Shown: piece after piece, positions 42,057 through 52,871 of the stretch
Layout of the letters: each line of letters starts with the position of its first letter
Position numbering within the stretch: position 1 is the first letter of the stretch
DNA from: Phyllostachys edulis
Taxonomy: Eukaryota > Streptophyta > Magnoliopsida > Poales > Poaceae
Assembly: GCA_036346405.1 (NCBI GenBank)
Contig: CM070566.1
Coordinates: forward strand, 47,217,452-47,281,451
Reading direction: 5' to 3'
DNA length: 64,000 nt
Translations under genes and position numbers: made by a program
The notes under the pieces: model-generated
What the model was told of the DNA's origin: nothing
The model's input: only the letters and a program-made list of their open reading frames with translations
Databases searched by the model: none

Positions 42057-45000
42057 TGTTAGACCGGGTTTGAGAATCAAATCCTCTGTGAAAGACACTG
42101 TGCTATTCCTTGAATCAGTAGATAGCACTTACAAACACATTGCTAAATCATTTCATACATGGCGTAAAACCATACCATTCATTAATTTAACACATCAGAG
42201 TTTACATAGACCACATCGGGTCAATTTTTACAAAAGGGCCGAACAGGCCAAACTGATTACATTACAAAAGCGGAAGCGACAACGGAAGAAAAAGGGGTGA
42301 GAGCACATCTCTCCACAAGCAAGCGACTGGAGAAACCCGTGAACGTCTGATATTACCCAAAGACTCGGGTAATATAGGATGCACGCAAGCACCGATGGAG
42401 TCAACTAGGCTGGGCAAGACTAGAACGACTAAAGACTAAACTACGCTTTATCATCTCTGGGCCTCCAACCACGGATCCTCGTAGTGCGCATAGTCTTGAG
42501 TTTCACCTTCGAGGGTTTTTGGGGAAAGAGCAAGAATGAGCACAACTTCGTGCTCATGAGCCAACACACAAGATGCAATAATAATACATGCAAGGCTTAA
42601 CAAGGATGGCTCGGATTCTTTTATTAGCTAAAGCAATATTTTCAATTATCATAATTACAAATTCCTATCACTTAGCATTTTAACCAAATTGCATTTTATT
42701 AAAGAGAGAGTAATTGTGCAATATTTATAACAGCAGAGGCTACCTCCATCTTATGCTTAATTTGATTGGAGCTACCTCCACTTATTAACACCACTAAGGT
42801 TCATTTCCCTAGGGAAATTCAAATCTAGGGCTAGGTGAGCCCACCACATTTTTCATACCACCCACAAAGGTTTTTGAAATAGAACTAACTCTAGTAAGGT
42901 TCCCATGTCCGCCTTTGATCACATGCAGGTACTGTTGAATAGTTTATTATTCTGAGAGCACATACATTTTACCCACAAGAGATAATCGTCTTGATATGTA
43001 CGCATGCTTCCTTAGACATGTGAATCAAGGGAGATCACCACAAAGCCTTTACAATGCATCCTCGAGATTAGTTACACCCGCTAAGGTTTACTTTGTAAGA
43101 GTTACATTCTCAGAGACCCATTAACCCTTGTCCGGACCCCTCTTGCGCCATCGTGCGACTTTCGTTGTGCACCCCAACCCCTTCGCCACAAAAGGCTTAT
43201 GGCATAGCGAGTCATCTACCTAGTGCAACTCGTCTTGGTGGATACAAATTATTGACTAGGTTGTACTTTATGAGACTTGTGGTTTCCTTTGTTTTACATT
43301 GGGAGGTCATCACAGATTAAGTTCTTAGGGTTATCTGGGTGGTTCATTCCACATTCTATCCACCTTGGGCTACATTAGCACCCATCATCACATCATCCAT
43401 CCTACCATCCGCCGAGATGGTAAAAGCAGTTTATTAGGGTTTTGAGAAGTAAAACCAATTTAACTCAACCATCTCAGTCATTTACCCACAATGACTGCCC
43501 AAAGCCACATTTATGTTTAAAAGATGATGATTGGGGTATTTAATACCCTGGTACTTAAGCAAGACTAGCATGTTGCTTAAGTACAACCTATAACTAGTAT
43601 TTACCATATAGTTACTAGGGTGACATGGAATAAGGGATTCAATTGTCAAAGGATGGCACAATAATTAATTAATCATCAAATAGGTATTTTACTACCTTAA
43701 ACTTTAGCATACATTTGATTAAAGAATTATAGCATGCAAATTTGGTAATTTAAATGAATATAATTTGCATAAAATGTAGGCTCAATATGATCAAAGTATT
43801 GACTCGCCTTGGTTATAGGTAAGAGAATCTAGACAATCTTGTGCTTGATCGAAGTGGAGATCCTCCGCGTCTTTGAATCCTAATCGGACGGACGTACCGG
43901 AAAAAGGAACAACAAGCAAACAAAATAAATACATACACAAGAATAAAATAATGAACTCCAAATTAAACAAGACCTATGCCATTAGTAAGATCTTGAATTA
44001 ACAAAATTTTAGAAATAAATTTCATAATTTTTGGAGTTACGACGAGGGAGAACGGGACTTCTGAAGTTTGATTTTTACAAGAAAAGATGGAAATTCAGAA
44101 AATGCACTATTATGAAAACATTGTTCTTGTATTTCACCAAATTGCCATTGTGAGCATGACATGGTGGGCCTCAAGCTGGAAGAGAGAGGAGGATTAAGCC
44201 AATGGTAGGTGGGGCCCTTGGCCATTTGAGAGAAAGAGGAGGGATTAGAGGGAACAGAGGAGCCAGGGGAGGCGTTCGGGCAGCGTTGGGGTGGTGGCGG
44301 CACCGGCGAGGTGGGCGGCGGGGCGGCCGACGACGGGCGGAACGGGGCCCCACGAGGGTGGTGGACCCATAGGTGGTGGTGGAAGCACCGGAGGAGGTCG
44401 AGCACGGCGGTGGTGGAGCCAAAGGCAGCAGCGACTCCACGGCGGTGGGCGGTGCGGTTGATCTTGGTGGCCAGCAGAGAGCTAGCGCACATGGGTTGCG
44501 TGTGGTCATGGGAGGACACCGAACCGGGTGGGGAGGCTGGAGGCGGCCTGAGGCAGCCTGGCGGCGGCGGCCGGGAGCGGAGGAGGAGGAGTTACGGCGG
44601 CGAGGCTCCTTGGCAGTGGGGAGGAAGCATGGAGGTGGGGGGTGGCTTGCTCACGTCGCGGGGCAGCCGGTGACGGAGGTGACGCCGAATAGGCTGGTCG
44701 GCGGCGGAGGCGGCTCGGCCGAAGAAGGGGAGCAGCGGTTCTTTGGAGAAAACTCACTGGAGAGAGCGAGGGAGTGAGTAGGGGGCCATGGGAGTGCTCA
44801 GGGGCTCTACTTATAGGCGCTCAAGAGGAGGAGCCGTTGGAGGGAGGCTCGGGTGCGCGCGGAGTACCGAGGCGGCTCATGGCGCTCCGGCGCGGACGCG
44901 ATGGGGCGAGAGCTCGGCACCGGGTCAAGGAGCAGGTGGGTGACGACTCAGCGTGGGTGGTGATGCAATGAGGCGAGGCTTGCTGACGTGGTCCTGGTGC

Positions 45001-46322
45001 GGCCACGGGCGAGCAGGGAGGGGCTGACGCGCACGCGGGCCAGGCGCGCGGGGAGGCTGACGGCAATGGCGATGACTTTGGTGCCCTGGCAGGTGTTGGA
45101 GGGGACGGAGCAGCAGGGAGTGGGCGAGAGCACCAGCAGGTGGCGTGGGCACAGCGAGCGCTGACGGCAGTGGGCACAGGTGGATGGCGCAGGTATGCAC
45201 GCGGGTGGCAGAGCTTGCAGCCGACTTGAGGAAAAAGGGAGCGAGGGAAAGCAAGTGGCGCTGAGGGAGGCGTGCGCATGGCAGGGGCGGTGACGACCTA
45301 GTGGCAGAGGGCGGTGTCACCAGGCGTTGACCGGCGAAGGAGAAGCAAGGGGGAGGCGTCGGGCCAAGAAGGAGGTAGGCCGGCTGAGGAAGAAGGGAGC
45401 CAAGGGAACCGGGCCAGGGAAGGCCGAATGGGAGGATGGGCCGAGGGTAGTGGCTTGGGCCGGGTGAAGAGAAAGGCCAGATGGGCTGGGGAAAAAAACC
45501 AGGCCAGCCCAAGAAAAGAAGAAAGGCACAACTTGAGAAAAGGCCCGAAATCCGAAAAGAAGAATTCAAACTTGAATTTGAATTCAAGAATCTGCGAAGA
45601 GGTTTGAAACACAAACCCTAGTTTAGAAGGAAGCTAGAAGATTTTGAAAATAATTCATAATTTGACATAAAGTTTGCAAACCGAAAACCAGAATAGTAAT
45701 TACTATTTGCCATTTGAAAACAGAATATTACATCATATCTCCCTGCATTCCAACTCGACCCTGGCTCATCCCATCCAAAGGTTGACTTAATCCTCATCAA
45801 AAGAGTTTGAAAGCCTGATGATTCTCAAAACACAAGAACAGTCACTTCCATGCCACCAAAGTCTGGACCACTACCCATTTGGCAAACTGGCCCACCGGTA
45901 CAAACACGTACAACTTTATCTATCTACATCCAACAATGCGAACAAAACATTGAAAAGTCAGTTTCAGACTTGGATACTGGTGTAAATGACATTTAGAAGA
46001 AGTCACCTATCTTGGCAATTGGAAAAAGGTTAACTCACCTTTATGTGACACTATATGAATGAGTGTAAATTGTTATTAGGCTTCATACTAACTTCAAGAA
46101 AACTTAGTATGAAGCACACGTCATGTTTGTGAATGGAATGAATATGCTGTGCCGACTTTGATTTATTCCCTTGCAAATTAGATGCACACACATCCAAAAA
46201 AAAACCTTATGGTACTTAATTGTGAAGCACGGGAAAAAAATCACAACTCGTACAAACCAGAGATTTATAGTATGTAAGTGAGTTATCTATGTTTTGTATG
46301 TCATAACCCATTAGTCCATGCA
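42057..46322 (-). mobile_element. Minus-strand LTR-type insertion in the MULE, non-coding
   Basis: The plus-strand left end TGTTAGACCGGG (minus sense ...CCCGGTCTAACA) directly abuts MULE transposase 5' sequence. ATCAT occurs at 42052-42056 and again at 46323-46327 after a CA, which would give a 5-bp duplication around 4266 bp. The interior reads, in minus sense, like grass retrotransposon LTR/leader sequence: AT-rich 42070-44000, very GC-rich 44200-45520 with overlapping spurious ORFs in all frames. No gag or pol is visible, so it is a solo LTR, a non-autonomous element or a fragment. The right boundary is uncertain. Confidence 0.5.
44200..45520. other. GC-rich island with overlapping spurious ORFs
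   Basis: GC-rich sequence of GGCGG/GGAGG type. Long ORFs occur in most frames of both strands, composed of Gly/Arg/Ala or Pro/Ser. None shows a domain or plausible start context, so I do not call genes here. Confidence 0.6.
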
Positions 46323-46715
46323 ATCATCATTCATGTTTTTACTCCATTTACATGTTGTAGGTGCTGCTTAATTTGGCCTAACTTCACAGAGCTTCTGGTT
46401 TCATTGCGATTGCACTCCTCAAGAAGACAGTTCTTCTAGACTGTTTATTTCGTTTGCTATAGTAGAGTGATTTTTGGCCTCCGTCCTATGGACAAAACTT
46501 CTACTTCTGGTCCTATTGAGGGAAATGGTGAGATTGCAAATGATTTTACTTCTACTGAGAGCCCTCAGACCTGTAAGCACCAAAGTTTTCCATCGACATC
46601 TCCAGCAATAGCAAAGACCATGTGCGCAATGAAAAACTATAAAAGGGCAGCTAACAGGATAAGGAAATGCTCCCAAGTATTAGCAGGGAGATATTATTCT
46701 TTGAGGTCATCTCAT

Positions 46716-46730
46716 AGTAATGTCATGGTG
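46716..46730. repeat. LINE target-site duplication, left copy
   Basis: AGTAATGTCATGGTG, identical to 50710-50724. Confidence 0.92.
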
Positions 46731-49700
46731 TAGGACGCTCTCTCGTGCAATTCTCTCGGCCTTCGGAACGCGGTTGTCGTTTGTGTCACTGTTGACCGCG
46801 CACCGAGTGCCACCGCTATGCCCTTTTCGCCTCCGGAGTTCGTGGAGTATGAGTTTTCTTTAAACTCCGACTGAAGACCCCTTTTTCTTCTCCATCTCTG
46901 GCGTGGTTGGAAGCACGCTTTATGACCAAGCCGGTCTACCTCCGCGAGGCCGGCGTGCTCTGCAAACTCGCGCGGCGATACGCGCTCAACGAGATCTATC
47001 CGCTCCATCTTTGTGGTGGACGGAATTTTTTGTGGCACTACTCTCCACCACAAGGTCGGTCCTGGGGCATCCTTTTAGGGGTGGATACTTGGGTTTTCGC
47101 TATCGGTTCTATTGATGCTGGTGATTTTTATGTAAAGTTTCATTTGAAAAATAGAGATGATGACTTCTAATGGATTCTTGTGGCTGTTTACGGTGCAGCT
47201 CAAATCCAATTTAAGGAGAAATTTCTTACTGAACTTGTTCATGCCTATAGGAAAGATTAACTTCCCATTTTAGTTAGCGGTGATTTTAATATTATCAGGC
47301 ATGCAAGTGAAAAAAATAATGATAACTTTGAGTGTAGATGGCCTTTTTTGTTTAATGCGGTGATTAATAATTTGGATTTAAGGGAAATAGATTTATCTGG
47401 GAGACAGTTTACTTGGGCCAATTCGTTAGATAATCCAACATTTGAAAAGCTGGATAGAGTATTAATGAGTACAGACTGGGAGTATAAATTTCCTTTGGTC
47501 ATAGTTAATGCTCTTGGAAGGTCTTTGTCTGATCACACACTGTTGCTTTTAAATATGAGAGCGGCTTCTTATAGAGGAAGTCGGCCTTTATTTAAATTTG
47601 AATTAGGCTGGTTGTGTAGAGAAGGGTTTAGGGAGATGGTGGCTGATGTGTGGAAAAAGGAAATTAGAGGTCAATCTGTTTTACAAATTTGGTAGTGTAA
47701 GGTTAGATTTCTTAGACAATATCTTCGAGGATGGGCTAAAAATAGCAGTGGGACTTATAAAAAGGAAAAGCTAGAACTCAACTGGCTAATTAATATGCTA
47801 GATAAAAAATCTGAGCTTTTGAGATTGTCTGATGAAGACCTTTCTCTTAAAAAAAATTGTTAATGAGAGATTGGCACATCTGTTAAGAGAAGAAGAAATT
47901 AAATAGTACCAAAGGTCCAAAGCGAAATTTCTTTTGGAGGGAGATAGGAATACACGGTATTACCATTTGATTACGAATGGTAAGCATAGAAGACAAAGAA
48001 TTTTTCAGCTCGAACAAGAGGAGGGGATAATTCAGGGTGATGTATAATTAAAACAGTATATCACCGATTATTATAAAGGTCTGTTTGGACCATCGGACGT
48101 TAATCATTTATCCATGATTGATACTTTTAGGAATGATATACCTCAAGTTTTGGATGCTAAAAACAAATTACTTATAGAACCTTTCACGGAAAAGGAGATG
48201 AAAGAAGCTATCTTTTAAATGGAACATAACAAAGCACCTGGACCAGATGGCTTCCCTGCTGAGTTCTATCAGGTGTTTTGGGAAGTCATTAAAAATGACA
48301 TGATGGCCATGTTTAATGAGTTTCATACTTGTACAATGCCTCTTTTTAACTTGAATTTTGGGATCATTACACTGCTTCCAAAAAAACAGATGCTAAGCAA
48401 ATACAACAGTATAGACCTATTTGTCCTCTAAATGTTAGTTTTACAGTTTTTACTAAAGTTACTACTAATAGAGTTATTGGTGTAGCTCAAAAGGTTGTTA
48501 GATCATCCCAGTCTACGTTCATGCAGGGGAGATTTATTCTTGATGGAGTTGTTATCCTTCATGAAACAATCCATGAGTTACATAAATAAAATTTGGATAG
48601 AATAGTATTCAAGATCGACTTGGAGAAAGCTTGCGGCAAAGTAAAATGGCCGTTTTTACTTCAAACTTTAAAAATGAAAGGCTTCTCATCTAAGTGGTGT
48701 CCTTGGGTGGAAAGTTTCGTTAAGGGAGGGAATGTTGGAATAAAAGTCAATGATGATCTTGGATCCTTTTTTCAAACTCAGAAGGGTCTTAGGCAAGGTG
48801 ATCCTATGTCCCTAATTTAGGTGATCCTATGTCCCTAATTTTTTTAATCTTGTTGTGGATATGCTTGCCATCTTTATCTCTAGAGCCAAAGAAGAAGGAC
48901 TGTTATCGGGAGTAGTTCCTCACTTAATTGATGATGGGTTGTCAATATTACAGTATGCTGATGACACTATCCTCTTCTTAAATAATGATTTAAAACAAGC
49001 AAAAAAATCTCAAGCTTATTTTATGTGTCTTTGAACAATTATCAGGTTTAAAGATTAATTTCCATAAGAGTGAGATTTTTTGTTTTGGTACTACCAAAGA
49101 TGTTGAATTACAGTATACTCGGTTATTTGGTTGTGAGGTAGGTGCCTTTCCTTTCAGGTACTTAGGTATTCCAATTCACTTCAGAAAACTATGGAATTGT
49201 GATTGGAAAGGGGTTGAGGATAGAGTTGAAAAGAAGCTTTGTAGTTGGAAAGGAAAAAAAATATGTCTATTGATAGATGATTAGTACTTATTAACTCGGT
49301 GCTTAGCAGTCTACTACTGTTCATGTTATCCTTTTTTGAGGTTCCTAGGGAGGTTCTCAAAAAATTAGATTTTTATCGCTCTCGATTTTACTAGCAGAGT
49401 GACAATCATGAAAGAAAATATAGGTTTGCTAAATGGAGTTTAGTGTGTACACTCAAAGAGCAGGGCGGTCTAGGCATTCAAAACTTAGACAAAAAAAAAG
49501 TTTACTTGGAAAGTGATTGTTTAAGCTGATTAATGAAGGAGTATGGCAATCTATGTTAAAAAGAAAATATTTAGGTGAGAAGTGTTTTTCGCAGATGGTT
49601 AATAAGCCTGAAACTTTCCATTTTTGGTCAGGTTTAATGAAAATCAAATATCATTTTTTCATTTTGGTTCATTCCAGATGAAAAATGGAATGCAAACAAG

Positions 49701-50709
49701 GTTTTGGAAAGATATTTGGTTAGGAGACTTTCCATTGAAAAGTCAATATCTACTCCTTTATAAAGTGGTAAGGAGAAAGGATGATACAGTGGGGACTATT
49801 CTGGGCACGATTCATTTAAATATTTCTTTTCAAAGACCTATTATTGGGCCTAAATTACATGAGTGGAATGAGTTAATTTTGAGAATTGCTAATTTACATT
49901 TGATCTCTCAAAAAGATGTTTTCAGGTGGAAATTGAATAAGTCTAGACTTTTTTCAGTACAGTCTTTCTATGCGGCACTCATTGGAAGTTCTCAAGTCCC
50001 CATTAGTAACTTTTTTTGGCTACTTAAAATTCCATTAAAAGTGAAAATATTCCTATGGTATCTCAAAAGAGGGGTAGTTTTAACCAAAGATAATCTGCTC
50101 AAACGAAATTAGAGGGGAAGCAAAAAATGTTATTTTTATATTAATGAGGAAACAATTCAACATCTTTTTATTGAATGCCCCTTTGCATGTCTCGCATGGT
50201 GGGCTGTTCAATGTGCATTTAATTTATCTCCTCCTGTGAGTATAACAAACATGTTTGGAAATTGGTTAGGCGGTATTCTGAAAATTTTAAAGTCACAACT
50301 CCTAGTGGGAGCTAGTGCCTTATGGTGGTCTATCTGGTTATGTCGGAATGATGTTGTTTTTGACAAAAAGATTGTCACTAATCCCTTGCATGTTATCTTT
50401 TTAAGTGGACACTGGCTGATGGCTTGGGCAAATTTGCAGAAACTAGCCCAGAAGGAGTCCATGTTGGCCGGAAGCGAAAGGTTGGAGGTAGTGGCGAAGC
50501 AAATTTTAAGCATTCATGGGTGGTGGTTTAGTCACAGGATTTGTAATGATTGAGTTTAATTTGCAGTCGTCGTTTGCTTGTAAGGCTTCAAGCCACTTTT
50601 AACTGCTTGGTTACTTTGGTGCTTTAAACTCTTTTAATAAAATGGGTTGTGTGCATCCTTGATGTAGAGACCGGGAGAGTTTTTCTCTTCTATTATCTAA
50701 ACTAGAAAA
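46731..50709 (+). mobile_element. L1-type LINE, 5'-truncated or decayed
   Basis: 3979 bp bounded by a perfect 15-bp target duplication. It contains endonuclease, reverse transcriptase and a carboxyl zf-RVT-like region in sense orientation. The 3' end is short of a long poly-A (ends aaactagaaaa). The 5' part (46731-47160) has open stretches such as RFMTKPVYLREAGVLC that do not match known LINE domains and may be remains of ORF1 or leader. Confidence 0.93.
47160..50553 (+). pseudogene. LINE ORF2: endonuclease, reverse transcriptase, zf-RVT
   Basis: Endonuclease/exonuclease/phosphatase domain: WILVAVYGA (47172), LVSGDFNIIRH (47272), GRQFTWAN (47401), then SDHTLLLLN (47529). Reverse transcriptase: NKAPGPDGFPAEFYQ (48228), FKIDLEKACGKV (48609; Tyr/Phe-Asp catalytic region), GLRQGDPMS (48786), YADDTILFL (48955-48981, catalytic YADD), GLKINFHKSE, FRYLGIPI. 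Carboxyl region: FFWLLKIPLKVKIFLW (50010), then the CxxxH...C-like ETIQHLFIECPFA (50152) and WWSIWLCRNDVVF (50326). Many stops and shifts. A 23-bp tandem duplication (48796-48841) breaks the frame between RT motifs. Confidence 0.92.
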
Positions 50710-50724
50710 AGTAATGTCATGGTG
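50710..50724. repeat. LINE target-site duplication, right copy
   Basis: AGTAATGTCATGGTG, identical to 46716-46730. Confidence 0.92.
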
Positions 50725-51021
50725 CTCTTCATTCTATGTCAATTGCAGAAAATTCACCTACGGAGTCTGTACACAGTCGAATACAACCGGCTGGTAAAAG
50801 AACAACAAGGCGCAGACCAGCAAAAATAAGAACGAAAAATGAGTTCTCAAAATTTCACAAGCAAATTATAAACATATTGAAGTGCCAGGAAACTGACTGC
50901 TATTTCTTCTTTAGTTAGTTGTTGCCCTCTAAAATCAGACCAAACGGCCAAATCGATCTCACATTCTAAACTGCACTTGAGTGCTGCAGGCATGCATGTT
51001 TGGATCATCAGGCAAAACATG

Positions 51022-51103
51022 TTTTTTTACGAAAAATGAGTTCTCAAATTTTCGCCAGCTAATTATATACATATTGTATCGGATGAACAATGTTCCTAAT
51101 TAA
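51022..51103 (+). pseudogene. Second copy of the homeobox-gene 'NEFS' exon segment
   Basis: Reads TKNEFSNFRQLIIYILYRMN in one frame, closer to the family's DEFS..R.RVRYILNRMNY pattern than the first copy at 50834-50890 (TKNEFSKFHKQIINIL). The DNA ACGAAAAATGAGTTCTCAAA is shared between the two copies, about 195 bp apart. A partial tandem duplication inside the captured fragment. Confidence 0.65.
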
Positions 51104-51598
51104 CATGGTGACCACCAATACTTCAAACCCTTGTGCAATGCCAATTTTGCTAAATAGCAACGGTGGTTACCTTCAGCCAGCGGGCGAAGGACTGCCGGTG
51201 AGGGGACAACGGTCGACGGGAGGAGGACGGCCAGTGGCAGGAGAACAGAAGAGGTTGGGTTGCGAACGGGAGGAGACAGGGTGCAAGGGAGCGAGAAGAG
51301 TGAGATGGGGAAGATGGGGAAAAATGAAGAAGCTATGCTGGTCGAGAGCCTTAAGTCGCCATCGTCACGTCCACTCGATATAGCATGACAAGCCAACTCA
51401 TCACGCCACGCAAGCCCTGCACGCTGGTATGGCGCGCGGGCGAGGGCTTGCGTGGCAGCTTTGGCCACGCTGCGATAGGTGACGTGGCAGAACAGTTTGG
51501 TCACGCCACGGGTGACCAAAGATGTAAGAATTGGAAATAAAGTTAGCAGGGAGTTAAGTTTAAGATATTAATAAAAGAATTAATTAATAAAAAAATTT

Positions 51599-51841
51599 GA
51601 GCCAAGGTGACGCAAGAAAAAAAATGATATTTTAAGCTACATAATTGCTATATATCCATCATATGATTATTTTTGCGTAAATAATTTGAATTTATGACCT
51701 CGCGATCGCATTATAATTCACGCGGTTGCCCCCTACCTCCTTATCCGACTCCGGCGATGCTCTAATGAGCTTCTTTAGGGTTGGGTGTCACCGATGACCC
51801 TGATCTTAGATTTCGCGGTATATAGGGTTGGTTGGATTTGT
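51599..51841. other. Spacer between MULE and CACTA element 2
   Basis: Unassigned 240 bp of host DNA between two transposon target duplications. No feature seen. Confidence 0.5.
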
Positions 51842-52200
51842 CACTACTACAGAAATGCTAATCTCGGGCGCCGATCACGCACGGTTCATCGAAACCGCTC
51901 AGATAAACACAATCTCGAGCGGTTTTGTTACCCACCGTCGTGTTATTCTCCGCGCTAAAAACCGCTCGTGAAGATGTCATATCACGAGCGGTTCATATTT
52001 GGGACCGTCGTGATACTTCACGACGGTTCCAAACATGAACCGCTCGTGATATTACCCAATATCACGAGCGGTTTTTTAGTTAGAACCGCTCGTGATAATT
52101 CACGAGCGGTTCCAAACATGAACCGCTCGTGATATTACCCAATATCACGACGGGTTTTATTAAAACCGTCCGTGATAATTAACTCATCACGACGATATAT
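51842..52200. repeat. Left subterminal repeat block of CACTA element 2
   Basis: About ten copies of the 12-14 bp motif ATCACGAGCGGTT or its inverse, often as back-to-back pairs that can fold. These are the presumed binding sites for the element's TNPA/TNP1-type protein. Confidence 0.85.
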
Positions 52201-52871
52201 AGCTCTCTGCCTCCCGCCAAAACAGATATAGTCTTCTTGATCTCCATCTCTGGCGCTACGATAGGTCCATCGCCGTTCCGTGCCCGGTTTGAGTACATCG
52301 CCTCACCTCACTGAGCCGGCCTGGTCCATTTGAGCTATATATTGTCGCCGAGGAGCTTGCCGCCGTCGCCTCTGTTCACCGATCGACGACCCAGCCGCGC
52401 CTTGGACCTTCCCCGACTTTCATTGACACCTTCCTCGTGATCGAGGAGAGATACTGAAGCATAAGCATCCTTTAATTTGAGTAGTTTCAGGCGTTTACGC
52501 CGAAATCGCTAGTTTCAGGCGCCTCCATGGGACATCACCGCTTGTTCACCTCGGTGAGACCTTAGGGCGAGAGCCACGACTATATAGCAATGCGATGTCA
52601 CCCCTAAGCCCAGTTTGAGCTTCAAATTAATCCTACTGTTTTTAATCATTTAGTTAATAAACTAACGAGTCTATGACATGTGGGACCGCCATAGATTTTA
52701 TAAATAAAATCATGAAATAAAAAATGACTCACTGACAAGTAGAGCCCACATGTAAGTTAATAAAATCCGGAAAAATGTAAAAATGAAAAATCGTAATTAA
52801 GCCTCAGAAAATACGCTTTCGAAAGTCATCACCCTTTTATTTATTTTCAGGGTTTTCAATACGAACCGTGT

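Larger units (their letters stand above)
46440..50918 (+). pseudogene. Captured fragment of a HAT3.1/HOX1A-type PHD-homeobox gene, split by a LINE
   Basis: Left part 46467-46730 reads MDKTSTSGPIEGNGEIANDF, then RIRKCSQVLAGRYYSLRSSH and SNV. Right part 50725-50918 continues after the LINE with ENSPTESVHSRIQPAGKR, RRRPAKIRTKNEFSKFHKQI. From memory of the family, plant PHD-finger homeodomain proteins (HAT3.1, PRHA, maize HOX1A) have a YSLRSS...VLRS segment, then QPAGKR, then a DEFS-x-IR-x-RVRYILNRM segment ahead of the PHD finger. The present sequence fits that order with decay. The PHD finger and homeodomain are absent. It lies on the opposite strand to the MULE transposase, near the right terminal repeat, as in Pack-MULEs. 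Confidence 0.62.
36743..51598 (-). mobile_element. Large Mutator-like element (MULE), 14.9 kb, with nested insertions
   Basis: Long terminal inverted repeats: the left end (36743-36860) and the inverse of the right end share AACTTTATTT(T/C)CAATTCT and CTTTGGTCAC, about 85 percent alike over some 70 bp. The same repeats bound the MULE MITE at 11111. Flanking 9-mers GAGCTAACG (36734-36742) and GAGCCAAGG (51599-51607) match at 7 of 9, as for an old MULE duplication. Inside are a MuDR-type transposase, a GRF-like gene, hairpin arrays, a captured homeobox gene fragment, a LINE and an LTR-type insertion. The alternative is two unrelated MULE ends by chance. Confidence 0.68.

Noticed and set aside
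44037..45614. Long ORFs of 100-230 residues on both strands
   Set aside because: High GC content keeps all frames open; composition is Gly/Arg or Pro/Ser with no motif. The stretch is best read as part of an LTR-type insertion.
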